Assembly (NCBI GenBank): GCA_030065615.1
Contig: JASJDR010000016.1
Location: forward strand, 1 to 64,000
Source of the DNA: Xenococcus sp. MO_188.B8
GTDB taxonomy: Bacteria; Cyanobacteriota; Cyanobacteriia; Cyanobacteriales; Xenococcaceae
DNA length: 64,000 bases
Direction: 5' to 3'
Each line of letters opens with the position of its first letter. Positions within the stretch are counted from its first letter, which is position 1. The position numbers and the translations under genes were made by a program. Below the pieces are notes generated by a model. The model was not told the DNA's origin. It saw only the letters and a list, made by a program, of their open reading frames with translations, and did no database searches. Positions 17,169-26,077 of the stretch are shown here, piece by piece.

Positions 17169-18356
17169 ATGAAAATTCTAGTATTAGCCTGGGAATTTCC
17201 ACCTCGTCTTGTAGGCGGTATTGCTCGTCACGTAGCAGAATTATATCCAGAGATCGTAAAATTGGGCTGCGAAGTTCATCTGATTACAGTTGAAGTTTCT
17301 GATGCAGCTACCTATGAAGTGATTGAAGGAATTCATATTCATCGTGTGTCTGTCGCTCATGGTCATGATTTTTTCCATTGGGTCGTCAATATGAATGAGA
17401 GCATTGGGGCTCATGGGGGAAATCTCATCGCCGAAGTCGGTCATTTTGATCTTATCCACGCTCATGACTGGTTAGTGGGAGATGCAGCGATCGCGCTTAA
17501 GCATAGCTTCAAAATTCCTCTGATTGCGACTATTCATGCCACTGAACATGGTCGCAACAATGGAATTTATCAAGAGGGACAAAAATACATTCACGGCAAA
17601 GAACATGCGCTAGTTTACAATGCTTGGAGAGTGATTGTTTGTAGTCAGTATATGCGTTGGGAAGTGAAACGGGCTTTACAATCACCTGGGGAGAAAATCG
17701 ATGTAATTTATAACGGTATTCGCCCTGAGAAAAAAACTCCCCTGAAAGAGCAAGAGAAAATGGAATTGCGCCGTTGCTTTGCCCAAGACGAAGAAAAAAT
17801 TGTTTACTATGTCGGGCGGATGGCTTATGAGAAAGGAGTTTATGTGTTACTTAACGCGGCACCCCAAGTTTTATGGGATCTGCAAAATAAGGTTAAGTTT
17901 GTTATTGTAGGTGGTGGCAATACAGAGCCACTCAAACAGCAAGCTTGGAATTTAGGCATCTGGGATAAGTGTTACTTCACAGGATTTATGGCGGATCAAG
18001 ATTTAGATAAATTTCAAACTGTTGCCGATTGTGCTGTCTTCCCCAGTCTTTACGAACCCTTTGGGATTGTAGCTTTAGAAAGTTTTGCGGCCCGTGTTCC
18101 TGTTGTCGTGTCAAATACTGGAGGTTTACCAGAAATTGTGGAACATAATAAAACAGGTGTAGTTACCTATGCCAATAATCCCGATTCTTTGGCTTGGGGT
18201 ATTGTCAAAGTGTTGAGAGATCCCGAATATGCTGCATATTTAGTTAAGAATGCTTATCAAGCATTAGATACTCATTTTAGTTGGGATAAACTTGCTCAAA
18301 AAACTATCAGTGTTTACGAAAAAGTAGTCAAAGAGCGATCGCAGGTGATTTGGTAA
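17169..18356 (+). CDS. GT4-family glycosyltransferase
   Basis: This is a two-Rossmann-domain (GT-B) retaining glycosyltransferase of 395 residues. The N-terminal glycine-rich acceptor loop is LAWEFPPRLVGGIARHVAEL. LIHAHDWLVGDAAIAL and TIHATEHGR are in the first domain. The second domain has VYYVGRMAYEKGVYVLLNAA (220-240) and the nucleotide-sugar motif FPSLYEPFGIVALESFAARVPVVVSNTGGLPEIV (about 300-335), including the E-x7-E pair. The sequence resembles glucan/maltose-type GT4 enzymes related to glycogen synthase, but donor and acceptor cannot be fixed from sequence alone. It is cytoplasmic. There is no polysaccharide cluster around it. Confidence 0.85.
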   Translation: MKILVLAWEFPPRLVGGIARHVAELYPEIVKLGCEVHLITVEVSDAATYEVIEGIHIHRVSVAHGHDFFHWVVNMNESIGAHGGNLIAEVGHFDLIHAHDWLVGDAAIALKHSFKIPLIATIHATEHGRNNGIYQEGQKYIHGKEHALVYNAWRVIVCSQYMRWEVKRALQSPGEKIDVIYNGIRPEKKTPLKEQEKMELRRCFAQDEEKIVYYVGRMAYEKGVYVLLNAAPQVLWDLQNKVKFVIVGGGNTEPLKQQAWNLGIWDKCYFTGFMADQDLDKFQTVADCAVFPSLYEPFGIVALESFAARVPVVVSNTGGLPEIVEHNKTGVVTYANNPDSLAWGIVKVLRDPEYAAYLVKNAYQALDTHFSWDKLAQKTISVYEKVVKERSQVIW

Positions 18357-18398
18357 ATTTGAGGACAATTTCTTTAATCCTTTGGGCAAAATAGCTTT

Positions 18399-19019
18399 CT
18401 AATATTGCACAGGTATCGGATCAAGACTTCTCCAGAGATACCAGGTAGCTACTGTTCGATAAGGTTGCCAAACTTGAGCAAGTTGCTTGATCTCAGATTT
18501 GGATAAATCTTGTCCTGAACCATAATGAAGCTTGATCGCATTGATTAATCCAATATCTCCCAGGGGTAGGATATCGGCACGATGGAGATGAAAGATCAGA
18601 AACATTTGTGCGGTCCAAGTTCCGATCCCCGAAATGGACATTAGCTGTTTAGTTATCTCATCATCACCCATGCTAGACCAAGTTGCGGGGGTTAGTTTGC
18701 CAGATTCTAAAGCATTAGCGACATTTGTAATGTAGCGAATTTTGGGACGAGACAGACCACACTGACGTAAATCGTCTTCTTTTGCTAGTAAATAATGTTC
18801 TGTTGCGAAATTACCAATCAGAGCTTCGAGTCGCTGACAAATTGTAGCTGCAGCTTTGATAGAAATTTGCTGTCCGACAATAGCCTTGACCAAAGTAGAA
18901 AAAGGATTTTGATTATTGGTCATTACTTCATTGGGATAGCTGGCAATTATGCTCGCAATTATTTGATCTTTAGTGGCAAGATAATCGGTAGCTTTTTGCC
19001 AATATGCTGGAGCAGTCAT
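18399..19019 (-). CDS. AlkA-like DNA-3-methyladenine glycosylase
   Basis: This compact 206-residue HhH-GPD glycosylase excises alkylated purines in base-excision repair. The hairpin is LMSISGIGTWTAQMFLIFHL, followed by the catalytic Asp in LPLGDIGLINAIKLHYG. The N-terminal FSTLVKAIVGQQISIKAAATI is the usual first helix with the QQ-x-S motif. No iron-sulfur cluster cysteines follow, so it is the AlkA/Mag1 type rather than the EndoIII type. It lacks the N-terminal domain of E. coli AlkA, as does yeast Mag1. It converges with the glycosyltransferase gene, 42 bp apart. Confidence 0.9.
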   Translation of the reverse strand: MTAPAYWQKATDYLATKDQIIASIIASYPNEVMTNNQNPFSTLVKAIVGQQISIKAAATICQRLEALIGNFATEHYLLAKEDDLRQCGLSRPKIRYITNVANALESGKLTPATWSSMGDDEITKQLMSISGIGTWTAQMFLIFHLHRADILPLGDIGLINAIKLHYGSGQDLSKSEIKQLAQVWQPYRTVATWYLWRSLDPIPVQY

Positions 19020-19161
19020 AACTTTTATGAAGATGTAATTTGCTTGACCAAAGAATAAATTCTCTTAGAAGCATTATTACAAATATTTACGAAGATGGAA
19101 TGGGCTGGTACAGCGAGGTCTCTCTGACATTCAAAACAGTCGCTAACCCTTAATGAACATA

Positions 19162-21270
19162 CTAAAGGCTGCCAGCTTCGTTAAGAAGTTTTCGCACTTG
19201 TTCGGTATCATCCTGGGTAAGTAAGCGATGATCAACTATATTCTCCTCATAGACTTCACCAGCTACTTCTCCACGCAAAACGGCGATCGCTCTTTGAGTC
19301 GCTTGTTTGCCAGTTTGGACGCCTGACTGGTCAATAATAGACTGGAGGGGATTAGTAGAATCTAATAGACGCTCTGCCTGTTCTCGGGACAGATCGAGGA
19401 TGCCAAAAACTTTTACCTGGTCTTCAAGATCGAGCCTTTCTACTGTTTCAACCGCCACTTTTGTCGCGAGATTAGAACCTCCCCATAAAATCTTGATTTC
19501 GGGAGCGGCTTCTAAAATTTCTGCTACTTTATCTCCGTCGTAGTGATGGGCAACTCCGACTGAGGCCACAGTTTTCCAGGACAAATCTGATTTATCCATG
19601 GCAGCCAAAATTCCCTGGAGATAAGGATAGTTGCGATCATAAGTGGCACCATCTACTAGGGCAATATTAATTGGTTTCGACTTCGGGGCTTGTCGACTGA
19701 TGAGATTCTGCTTGGCCCATTGAGTCAAGTAAACTCCAGAATCATAGCCCATTTTCTCGCTGTTGGTATCAAAACAAGCGCTTGCCACATCTTCAGCGAT
19801 CTCCCGTTCCAAGCAAGAGTCCACGGTGATGATCACTAGCCCAGCTTCGCTCGCTTTTTTCATAGCAGGCAAGGAATTCACGGGATCGCTAGGGCGGAGG
19901 ATAATCGCATCCATACCCAGCTCAATCATGTTATCAATTGTAGCTGCTTCCTCCATAACGCCACCTTTTGACTCGAAACCCCAAATATCTACTCGTCGAT
20001 TAGCTGCCCGTCGCATACCTAATTCATAAGCTTTAAATAAACTACTCTTTTCTTGAGGCTTAATCAAACCAATGCGTAATTCGGGCAGCATACCCAAGGT
20101 TACTTTTTGTTCCCAATTTGGGCTGAGTTTCGTTGCTTGCCAGTTTTTACCTCGCTTAATCTGGAAAATATTCTCCCAGCGAGCTCCCCAGAAATCTGCC
20201 CCCCGCAACTTGGCTCCGAGTAACCTAGTGCGTCCCCGCAGATCTGTAAATCTCAGGGTAGCATACTCAAGATTAGCTTTATAAAAATCGGCATTTTTCA
20301 GGTCGGAACGATTGAAATTAGCTCGGTTGAGTTTTGCTCGGTAAAAATTCGCTCCGTCGAAATAGCTCCATGGTGCTTTAGTCTCAACTAAACTGGCTTT
20401 AGCCAGATTGGCCTGGGATACTTGAGCGCCGTAGAGATTAGCTCCATCTAAGATTGCACCCTCTAAATTAGCTCCAGTAAGATTAGCCCGAGATAAATCC
20501 GCATTTGTTAGATTAGCTCCGCGAAGATTAACGCCACTGAGATTTACGTTTTGTAAATTTGCGCCACTAAAGTTACTACCTTCAAGGTTAGCGCCAGAGA
20601 GCTGGGCATTACTCAGATTAGCTTCCTTGAAGTCCGAATAGGATAGATCCATAGGCTGCCAGGTACGGAAAGAACCTTGAGCAAGGCTCAGAGGAGTAAG
20701 AGACCAGCGAAAACAGCCAGCTATTTCTAGGTTAGCTAAGTAAGCATTAGGAGATACCAAGCCAGGATTTCCAGCACATCGCTTGTCAAGCATTTTGAGA
20801 GCGGCGACGCGAGACTCATCGTATTTGCGATCGCTAGATTGGAGGAGAATTTCCCGGGCTTTTTGGATTCCTTGTTGCTGGCGACTGGGGATCGTAACGA
20901 TGTAAGAAATCATGGCAAAAAGTAGCGCACTCTCACCTAAGACAGTGGCTAATTTTACTAGGGAAACTTCCTTGAGCGCGTCCACAAAATCCGAAACCTT
21001 AGCATCTAGAAAAGAAAATGGGTTTGGCATCGGAGCATCGAGCTTTTCTTTAGTTTGATGATTTTTGCTGCAAAGATAACGCTTTAACTGTTTGCGATAA
21101 GATACTTCTGATATTCGAAAAGCAGCAGAAGCCTCACGAATTTTCTGTTGGCGTACTTCTTCCTCTGCCAGAGCAGCAATCATCTCAAAACTCTGGAATA
21201 ATTTGTCCAGATTCTGGGGATAATCATCAAAGCGCTCGGATTGGTCAGAGAAATTAGAAGGAGAAGTCAT
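19162..21270 (-). CDS. Pentapeptide-repeat protein fused to a periplasmic-binding (LacI/sugar type) domain
   Basis: This is an unusual 702-residue fusion. Residues 20-75 are helical and charged. Residues 105-126 form one transmembrane segment (LVKLATVLGESALLFAMISYIVTI region). Residues 208-365 are pentapeptide repeats of the A(N/D)Lxx type, with an interruption near 295-305 and 345-355. Residues 398-690 form a type-I periplasmic-binding domain (Peripla_BP_4): LRIGLIKPQ, then MIELGMDAIILRPSDP, then GLVIITVDS, then INIALVDGATYD. A single membrane pass would place the repeat helix and binding domain on the periplasmic side if the N-terminus is inside. The binding domain suggests sensing of a small ligand. 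The next upstream gene encodes a second binding protein, 94 bp away, probably in the same operon. No kinase or permease is adjacent. Confidence 0.8.
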   Translation of the reverse strand: MTSPSNFSDQSERFDDYPQNLDKLFQSFEMIAALAEEEVRQQKIREASAAFRISEVSYRKQLKRYLCSKNHQTKEKLDAPMPNPFSFLDAKVSDFVDALKEVSLVKLATVLGESALLFAMISYIVTIPSRQQQGIQKAREILLQSSDRKYDESRVAALKMLDKRCAGNPGLVSPNAYLANLEIAGCFRWSLTPLSLAQGSFRTWQPMDLSYSDFKEANLSNAQLSGANLEGSNFSGANLQNVNLSGVNLRGANLTNADLSRANLTGANLEGAILDGANLYGAQVSQANLAKASLVETKAPWSYFDGANFYRAKLNRANFNRSDLKNADFYKANLEYATLRFTDLRGRTRLLGAKLRGADFWGARWENIFQIKRGKNWQATKLSPNWEQKVTLGMLPELRIGLIKPQEKSSLFKAYELGMRRAANRRVDIWGFESKGGVMEEAATIDNMIELGMDAIILRPSDPVNSLPAMKKASEAGLVIITVDSCLEREIAEDVASACFDTNSEKMGYDSGVYLTQWAKQNLISRQAPKSKPINIALVDGATYDRNYPYLQGILAAMDKSDLSWKTVASVGVAHHYDGDKVAEILEAAPEIKILWGGSNLATKVAVETVERLDLEDQVKVFGILDLSREQAERLLDSTNPLQSIIDQSGVQTGKQATQRAIAVLRGEVAGEVYEENIVDHRLLTQDDTEQVRKLLNEAGSL

Positions 21271-21364
21271 ATTAAGTTTGAGCTGAAATCAAGAGAAGAG
21301 AATTAGGGGGAGATAGGGAAGCAGGGGGAGAAAAATACTTTGGGGTAAACTATGGTCAGTATAA

Positions 21365-22648
21365 TTATTTGAGCATTAAGGCCAAGTCGGAGAGTTCGAT
21401 CTCTTTAAACCCGTCCTGGGTCAGTCGACTAACAATAACGAGATCGGAACCCTGGTTATCACCTTCGGTGAAGTCAATAGGAATACCCCCCAGATTAAAT
21501 TGGGACTCACTGACCTGCTTGAGAAAATTTTCGCGGGTCAGTTCTCTTGGGATATCCCTGAGAATTTGGAGCAGCATCTTACCAACAACGTAACCTTCTA
21601 AAGAAATCAAGCCAAAATTTTTTTTCCCAAGGGCGTTTCGTGCTTCTTTAACAATGGGCAAGTCGGAGTCTAACAACGGGACTACCTGGGTCATGATAAT
21701 GCCATCGATCAAATTATATTCTTCCAAGTCCCAGCGAAGTTCATCCGCTCCCGTGAAGGAAAGAGCAGAAATAAGCCAGGTCTCACCTTTTTCGCGGGAC
21801 ATTTTAGTAAAGTAAGTTAAATTACGGTACGTAGCAGCAGTTATCACCAGCTTACACCTTACTCCACTCTCAGATTCCCATTTTTTCAAAGAATTGTAAC
21901 CAGGCTCACTATAGGGAGTATTGCGAGTATAAACACCAACTGGTCCTAGGTTATTGCGATCGCCTTTGCTAGCTAGAATCTGGTCATAGCGCTCAATTAT
22001 ATCGGCACTAGCTTCGGCTTGGGTCAGGGTTTGTTTCAGATTGTTGAGGGCATCGAGTCCGTAACCATCGTTTTGGACATAAGCACAGACTTCAGCAGGA
22101 GTAATTCCAGCTTGGAGCGCCATCTCCACAACCGCAGCTATTTCCTGACCATAACCGGCTCGGTAATTCACTATCGCCCCAGTGGCGTTTTCCCGTAATA
22201 GTCTTGCTCCTGTGAAAAAACCAACCGCAGGAATATGATGTTCCGCCAGAATAGGCAATGTTACATGAGCCGTAGGCGTTCCCACATTACCCAGGGCGAG
22301 AAAAATATCATGCTCTTCGAGCAGTTCTTCCGTAGCTTTGCGAGCGCTGGCTGGTTCGTAATAGTCATTTTTGAAGATTATTTCTAAGGAGCGCCCTTGG
22401 ACTTTCTCCCCAGCCAGAGACGCTTCCATTCCCAAGCGCATTCCATTCCCGAGAGCTTCGTCCTGACCTTGAAGAACCAAAACCGAACCTAAGCGGATGG
22501 TATTCTGGGTGACCCCAGTACTTTGGAAAATCCCATGACTCTGACAGGAACAGAGCAATCCTAGACAGGCTAATGGGAATAACCGCAGCGTTACCAGCGA
22601 GCCGAGATTGTATTTTTTTATGCAGGAAAGTGACAGCAAAAACCTCAT
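21365..22648 (-). CDS. Branched-chain amino-acid-type substrate-binding lipoprotein
   Basis: The 427-residue protein has a hydrophobic N-terminus with a lipobox near residue 34 (LGLLCSC), so it is probably lipid-anchored in the periplasm. The mature part is a Peripla_BP_6 domain: IRLGSVLVLQGQDEALGNGMRLGMEASL, IIFKNDYYEPASARKATEEL, FLALGNVGTPTAHVTLPIL and a C-terminal SLEGYVVGKMLLQIL. These proteins deliver amino acids or amides to ABC permeases, or act as receptors for signalling enzymes. Without adjacent permease genes, and with the pentapeptide/binding fusion immediately downstream, a joint sensing role is plausible but inferred. Confidence 0.85.
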   Translation of the reverse strand: MRFLLSLSCIKKYNLGSLVTLRLFPLACLGLLCSCQSHGIFQSTGVTQNTIRLGSVLVLQGQDEALGNGMRLGMEASLAGEKVQGRSLEIIFKNDYYEPASARKATEELLEEHDIFLALGNVGTPTAHVTLPILAEHHIPAVGFFTGARLLRENATGAIVNYRAGYGQEIAAVVEMALQAGITPAEVCAYVQNDGYGLDALNNLKQTLTQAEASADIIERYDQILASKGDRNNLGPVGVYTRNTPYSEPGYNSLKKWESESGVRCKLVITAATYRNLTYFTKMSREKGETWLISALSFTGADELRWDLEEYNLIDGIIMTQVVPLLDSDLPIVKEARNALGKKNFGLISLEGYVVGKMLLQILRDIPRELTRENFLKQVSESQFNLGGIPIDFTEGDNQGSDLVIVSRLTQDGFKEIELSDLALMLK

Positions 22649-22801
22649 TGATTTGATTAGCTCATGGATAGAGCAATCTGATCTAATGTTTATAATTTCT
22701 TCAAGATTATTCGCAAGTTAGCAATAATGTCGATAATACAGTTGTAATTTACAAGCCGAATTAGGTTACACTGGCAAGTGGCGATTTGCGATCATTGTGC
22801 T

Positions 22802-23281
22802 GTGTCAGAACAACTTAAACAAGTCATAATTTATACGGATGGAGCTTGCACCGGAAATCCTGGTGCTGGAGGTTATGGTGCGGTCCTAATTTACGGTAAG
22901 CATCGCAAAGAAATCTCAGGAGGTTATAAGCTAACGACGAATAACCGCATGGAAATGATGGCGGTGATTGTCGCTTTAAGGAGTTTGAAGCAGCAATGTC
23001 TGGTGACTCTCCACAGCGATTCTAAATATATTGTGGATGCAGTGAAGAAAGGTTGGGCCAAAAAATGGCAAACTAATGGTTGGAAGCGCAATAAAAAGGA
23101 AAAAGCCAAAAACCCCGATCTCTGGCAACAATTATTAGATCTGTGCGATCAACATCACGTCGAATTCGTCTGGGTAAAAGGTCATGCGGGAATTCCCGAA
23201 AATGAAAGATGTGATGCCCTTGCTGTGGCTGCGGCAAGGCAACCTAATTTGCTAGATGACCTCGGTTATTTCAATAATTAA
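22802..23281 (+). CDS. rnhA: Ribonuclease HI
   Basis: RNase HI cleaves the RNA strand of RNA-DNA hybrids. The DEDD active site is complete: Asp in [16 protein letters not shown], Glu in NNRMEMMAV, Asp in [12 protein letters not shown] and Asp in NERCDALA. The flexible-loop histidine is present in [11 protein letters not shown] prefer the GTG at 22802, which gives [14 protein letters not shown], close to other cyanobacterial N-termini. An in-frame GTG at 22778 would add eight residues (MAICDHCA). A possible promoter, TTGTAA (22742) and TTACAC (22766) with an 18-bp spacer, would start transcription near 22778, which also favours the later start. Confidence 0.9.
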   Translation: MSEQLKQVIIYTDGACTGNPGAGGYGAVLIYGKHRKEISGGYKLTTNNRMEMMAVIVALRSLKQQCLVTLHSDSKYIVDAVKKGWAKKWQTNGWKRNKKEKAKNPDLWQQLLDLCDQHHVEFVWVKGHAGIPENERCDALAVAAARQPNLLDDLGYFNN

Positions 23282-23331
23282 AAATCATCTTCATTCCTTA
23301 ATTAACCTTTAATCCCTCCAAACAAGGCAAT

Positions 23332-24051
23332 TTAAAATATTTTCATAAAACAATCTACATCAACAAATCCTATTTCTCGCAACCAAATACATTGCTGTTC
23401 TACCAAAGCTAAAATATTGGCATTTTTATCATGACGATTATAATATTGCTGGTCTATTTTTTCCCTTGATTGATGATGATTATTCTCTTTATGATAAGAG
23501 TATAAAGCATCGACAAATAATTCATCGAAAGCTTGCTCTCCCAAAATAGAACGGGATGCTGTATGCTCTAAATTGAGAAAAATACCTTTGTTTTTGAGTA
23601 AATCATGAATTTCTTGATAAATCTCCTGTTTTCTTAAATCAGGCTGATGATGAATTGCAAAGCCTGAAACGATAACATCAAAAGGCGCAGCAAATTTAGC
23701 GCGATCGCGCCATTTGGGTACACCAAAGTCCTGTAATAAGAAATGATATTTTCCTTGAGAGTTATCGATATTCTTTTGCGCAGCTTCTAACATTGCAGGA
23801 GAAAGATCAACAAAAACTCCTTGAGCATTGGGATATTGTTGGGCAATTGCTTTTCCTAAGATGCCATTTCCAAAACCTAAATCTAAAAATGATTTCACTT
23901 CTGGTTGAGTTAAACGAATTAGTCGTAACAAACAATCTATTTGGGTTGCAGCCAGAGGGATTGCTGCTCTTACTCCCTCTAAAAAATTTTGTGCAACCTC
24001 ATTATTTTCCCAAATGCTGTAGTCTACAGGCGATTTTTGGCTCATCATCAA
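23332..24051 (-). CDS. Class I SAM-dependent methyltransferase
   Basis: The 239-residue Rossmann-fold methyltransferase has motif I SFLDLGFGNGILGKAIAQ (about residues 55-72), motif II VFVDLSPAMLEAAQKNI, a motif resembling FDVIVSGFAIHHQPD (post III) and a C-terminal REIGFVDVDCFMK strand. This order is found in small-molecule and ubiquinone/menaquinone-type methyltransferases, but the substrate cannot be read. It overlaps the LpxB-like gene by 4 bp (ATGA type), so the two are co-transcribed and possibly act in the same pathway. Confidence 0.85.
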   Translation of the reverse strand: MMMSQKSPVDYSIWENNEVAQNFLEGVRAAIPLAATQIDCLLRLIRLTQPEVKSFLDLGFGNGILGKAIAQQYPNAQGVFVDLSPAMLEAAQKNIDNSQGKYHFLLQDFGVPKWRDRAKFAAPFDVIVSGFAIHHQPDLRKQEIYQEIHDLLKNKGIFLNLEHTASRSILGEQAFDELFVDALYSYHKENNHHQSREKIDQQYYNRHDKNANILALVEQQCIWLREIGFVDVDCFMKIF

Positions 24052-25415
24052 TCAATTTTTAATAGAGTTTCTTTTAGTTTGAGAGCAATTCGTTGTGCTG
24101 CGCCAGGAGTACCCATTCTGATTTTCCCATTTTGAGCAATTTCTTGTAATTTTTGCTGATCGCTAAGCAAGGAAGATATCGTCTGGCCTACTTCTTGAGG
24201 ATTAGTCACTAGAGTGACAGAAGATCCTAGCAAACGGGTTTGGGCTTCGACAAAAGCAAAGGTACATTGAGGCCCATTCCCTGGCATAATAATAGCGGGC
24301 TTTCCTAAACCAACAAATTGCTCTGTAGCTGTACCTGACATAGCGATCGCTAAATCTGCCTGCTGTAAACATGCTCCATAGGAATTCTGAGTTAAACATA
24401 AAGTAGCATTTTGTTTCCTCAAATATACCGGAGCGTCATCTTGACAAGCGCCCCTTGTCGGGTCATTTGGCCTCAGGAACTGGGCAGAATCCGCTTCTCC
24501 CTCAGGCGCCAGATAATCCTTCCCAAGGGAACCGCTAGCTTGACTTGCCAGAGATAATTTATCAGAAGCTATCAATTGCCAATCTTGAGCTAATAATTTT
24601 TCTTGAAAAGCCTTACTCTCTAAAGAAGGTGCGATCGCTGCTAAAAATAATAACTCTCTGGTGGGAAATTGTTCGATAACTTGTGAGACAGCAGTAACTA
24701 TTTGTTGCCAATTATTTATGGCTTCTGGCATCCTGGAGCCTGGGAGTAACAAAATAGATAAAGGTGAAGAGGACAAGTTTCTCTGGAAATGGGGTATCGG
24801 CTTTTGACTATTTGATAGAGAAAAACCATCCATCATCGGGTTTCCCAAATCGTAAGCCTTAATCCCTGAACGCTTTAAAATATTGGTTGTCAAAGTATCT
24901 CTAGGAAAAACAGCTAAATTACGCTTGCGACTCAGCAACCATCTTTCCCAAGGCAAATATACCGAACCTAGTCTTCTTTCCCACCAAGAAGTCTGGGATA
25001 ACCATTCTCCCTGAGAATCCCGTAAGTAATAATCTGATTTGGCAGTTCCGACAAAAGCATAATTACAACCACTCATCCAAGCAAATAATAAAGGTACGAT
25101 ATCCCCGACAGCCAAAATTACCCCGCCCCTGTTTGCCCATTGACGCACCGTTTGGATTTGCCTGAAAGTCAAGGAAATTAAACCATCATTCAGATCTGCC
25201 CATAGAGGATTTCCTCCCATATAGATAAAACCACCCGAAGGCATTTGTTGTACTTCACCAATTATCGGTATCCCCAACTTACTATAGGCGTAACCCATCC
25301 CTACTATAGGTAAAGCTTGAATTTCTAATTCATCAGCAATCTTACATAATTGTTCTATAATACATATTGCAATTCCGTCTTCTCCATGACCATTACTTAA
25401 AACTAATAGTTTCAT
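24048..25415 (-). CDS. Lipid-A-disaccharide-synthase-related glycosyltransferase
   Basis: The 455-residue protein belongs to the LpxB-like family peculiar to cyanobacteria and a few others (related to TIGR03492). The N-terminus LVLSNGHGEDGIAICII, the segment PSGGFIYMGGNPLWADLNDGL and the C-terminal DLAIAMSGTATEQFVGLGKPAIIMPG are characteristic. It is presumed to transfer a sugar to a lipid, but lipid A synthesis itself is not its established role. Residues about 290-335 (roughly 24405-24550) look like an in-frame insert encoded by palindrome-rich DNA. The gene is upstream of, and overlaps, the methyltransferase gene. Confidence 0.85.
   Translation of the reverse strand: MKLLVLSNGHGEDGIAICIIEQLCKIADELEIQALPIVGMGYAYSKLGIPIIGEVQQMPSGGFIYMGGNPLWADLNDGLISLTFRQIQTVRQWANRGGVILAVGDIVPLLFAWMSGCNYAFVGTAKSDYYLRDSQGEWLSQTSWWERRLGSVYLPWERWLLSRKRNLAVFPRDTLTTNILKRSGIKAYDLGNPMMDGFSLSNSQKPIPHFQRNLSSSPLSILLLPGSRMPEAINNWQQIVTAVSQVIEQFPTRELLFLAAIAPSLESKAFQEKLLAQDWQLIASDKLSLASQASGSLGKDYLAPEGEADSAQFLRPNDPTRGACQDDAPVYLRKQNATLCLTQNSYGACLQQADLAIAMSGTATEQFVGLGKPAIIMPGNGPQCTFAFVEAQTRLLGSSVTLVTNPQEVGQTISSLLSDQQKLQEIAQNGKIRMGTPGAAQRIALKLKETLLKID
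24440..24550. repeat. Palindrome-rich in-frame insert within the LpxB-like gene
   Basis: The DNA contains GACAAG (24452-24457) pairing with CTTGTC across four bases, and the 12-bp palindrome TTCCCAAGGGAA. The composition is GC-richer than its surroundings. The encoded stretch (SGSLGKDYLAPEGEADSA and on) sits between conserved family blocks. It has the look of a repeat that entered the coding frame without breaking it. Confidence 0.5.
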
Positions 25416-25580
25416 TAGAACTATAAATTATAAATTTTTCAATAGATATTCATCCTAACAATCATATATCCTAGCTGTTACTCTGATTTTCCCCTTGTGA
25501 TAGTCATTTACAGTGTTATTTATTGCTATTTTATTGTCTGTTAATTATTAATGATCAATTATTAGTTATTAATTATTCGT

Positions 25581-25877
25581 ATGATTTTTTTGGTAATAAT
25601 CATTAACTTATTATTAACTTTGTTTAATATTTATTTAGTAATTAAAATCTGGCAGCTACGACAGTTAATGACTGCGATCGCATCTGATTTGGTAAAATAT
25701 GATTCTTCTGTACAATCTCTGCTAGCGAAGATGACTCAGATTCTTAATCAACAACAAACAAATTTTGCTTATGCTCGGCAAAAGTATCAAATTTTAAGCT
25801 TAAGGTGGCAACAAATACGACAAGCTATAACCTTGCTGACTTGGCTATATAGAATCAAGGTTAAGTTAAATAAATAA
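25581..25877 (+). CDS. Small single-pass membrane protein of unknown function
   Basis: This is a 98-residue protein with a strongly hydrophobic N-terminus (residues 2-25). An amphipathic helical/coiled-coil segment (about 30-80) is rich in Gln, Lys and Leu, and the basic C-terminus is RIKVKLNK. The most likely topology is a signal anchor with the helical part in the cytoplasm. I recognise no family with confidence, though proteins of this shape are common in cyanobacteria. The flanking gaps are about 165 and 200 bp, so it is probably transcribed alone. Confidence 0.6.
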   Translation: MIFLVIIINLLLTLFNIYLVIKIWQLRQLMTAIASDLVKYDSSVQSLLAKMTQILNQQQTNFAYARQKYQILSLRWQQIRQAITLLTWLYRIKVKLNK

Positions 25878-26077
25878 ATATATTTGTAATTATCTATATT
25901 TAATTGTATATGTTCTATTATGAGGACTATTTCTTGACCAAAACCTTATCCGTTTTTTTGCTTAGCTTACTCTAGGTTCTTAACGAAAGTTTTATACGTA
26001 TTTTCACTGATTTATTTTAAAATGATCCTTGCGGCTATGACGCTGTAAGTATTATTGATGATATTTTAAAATTTATT

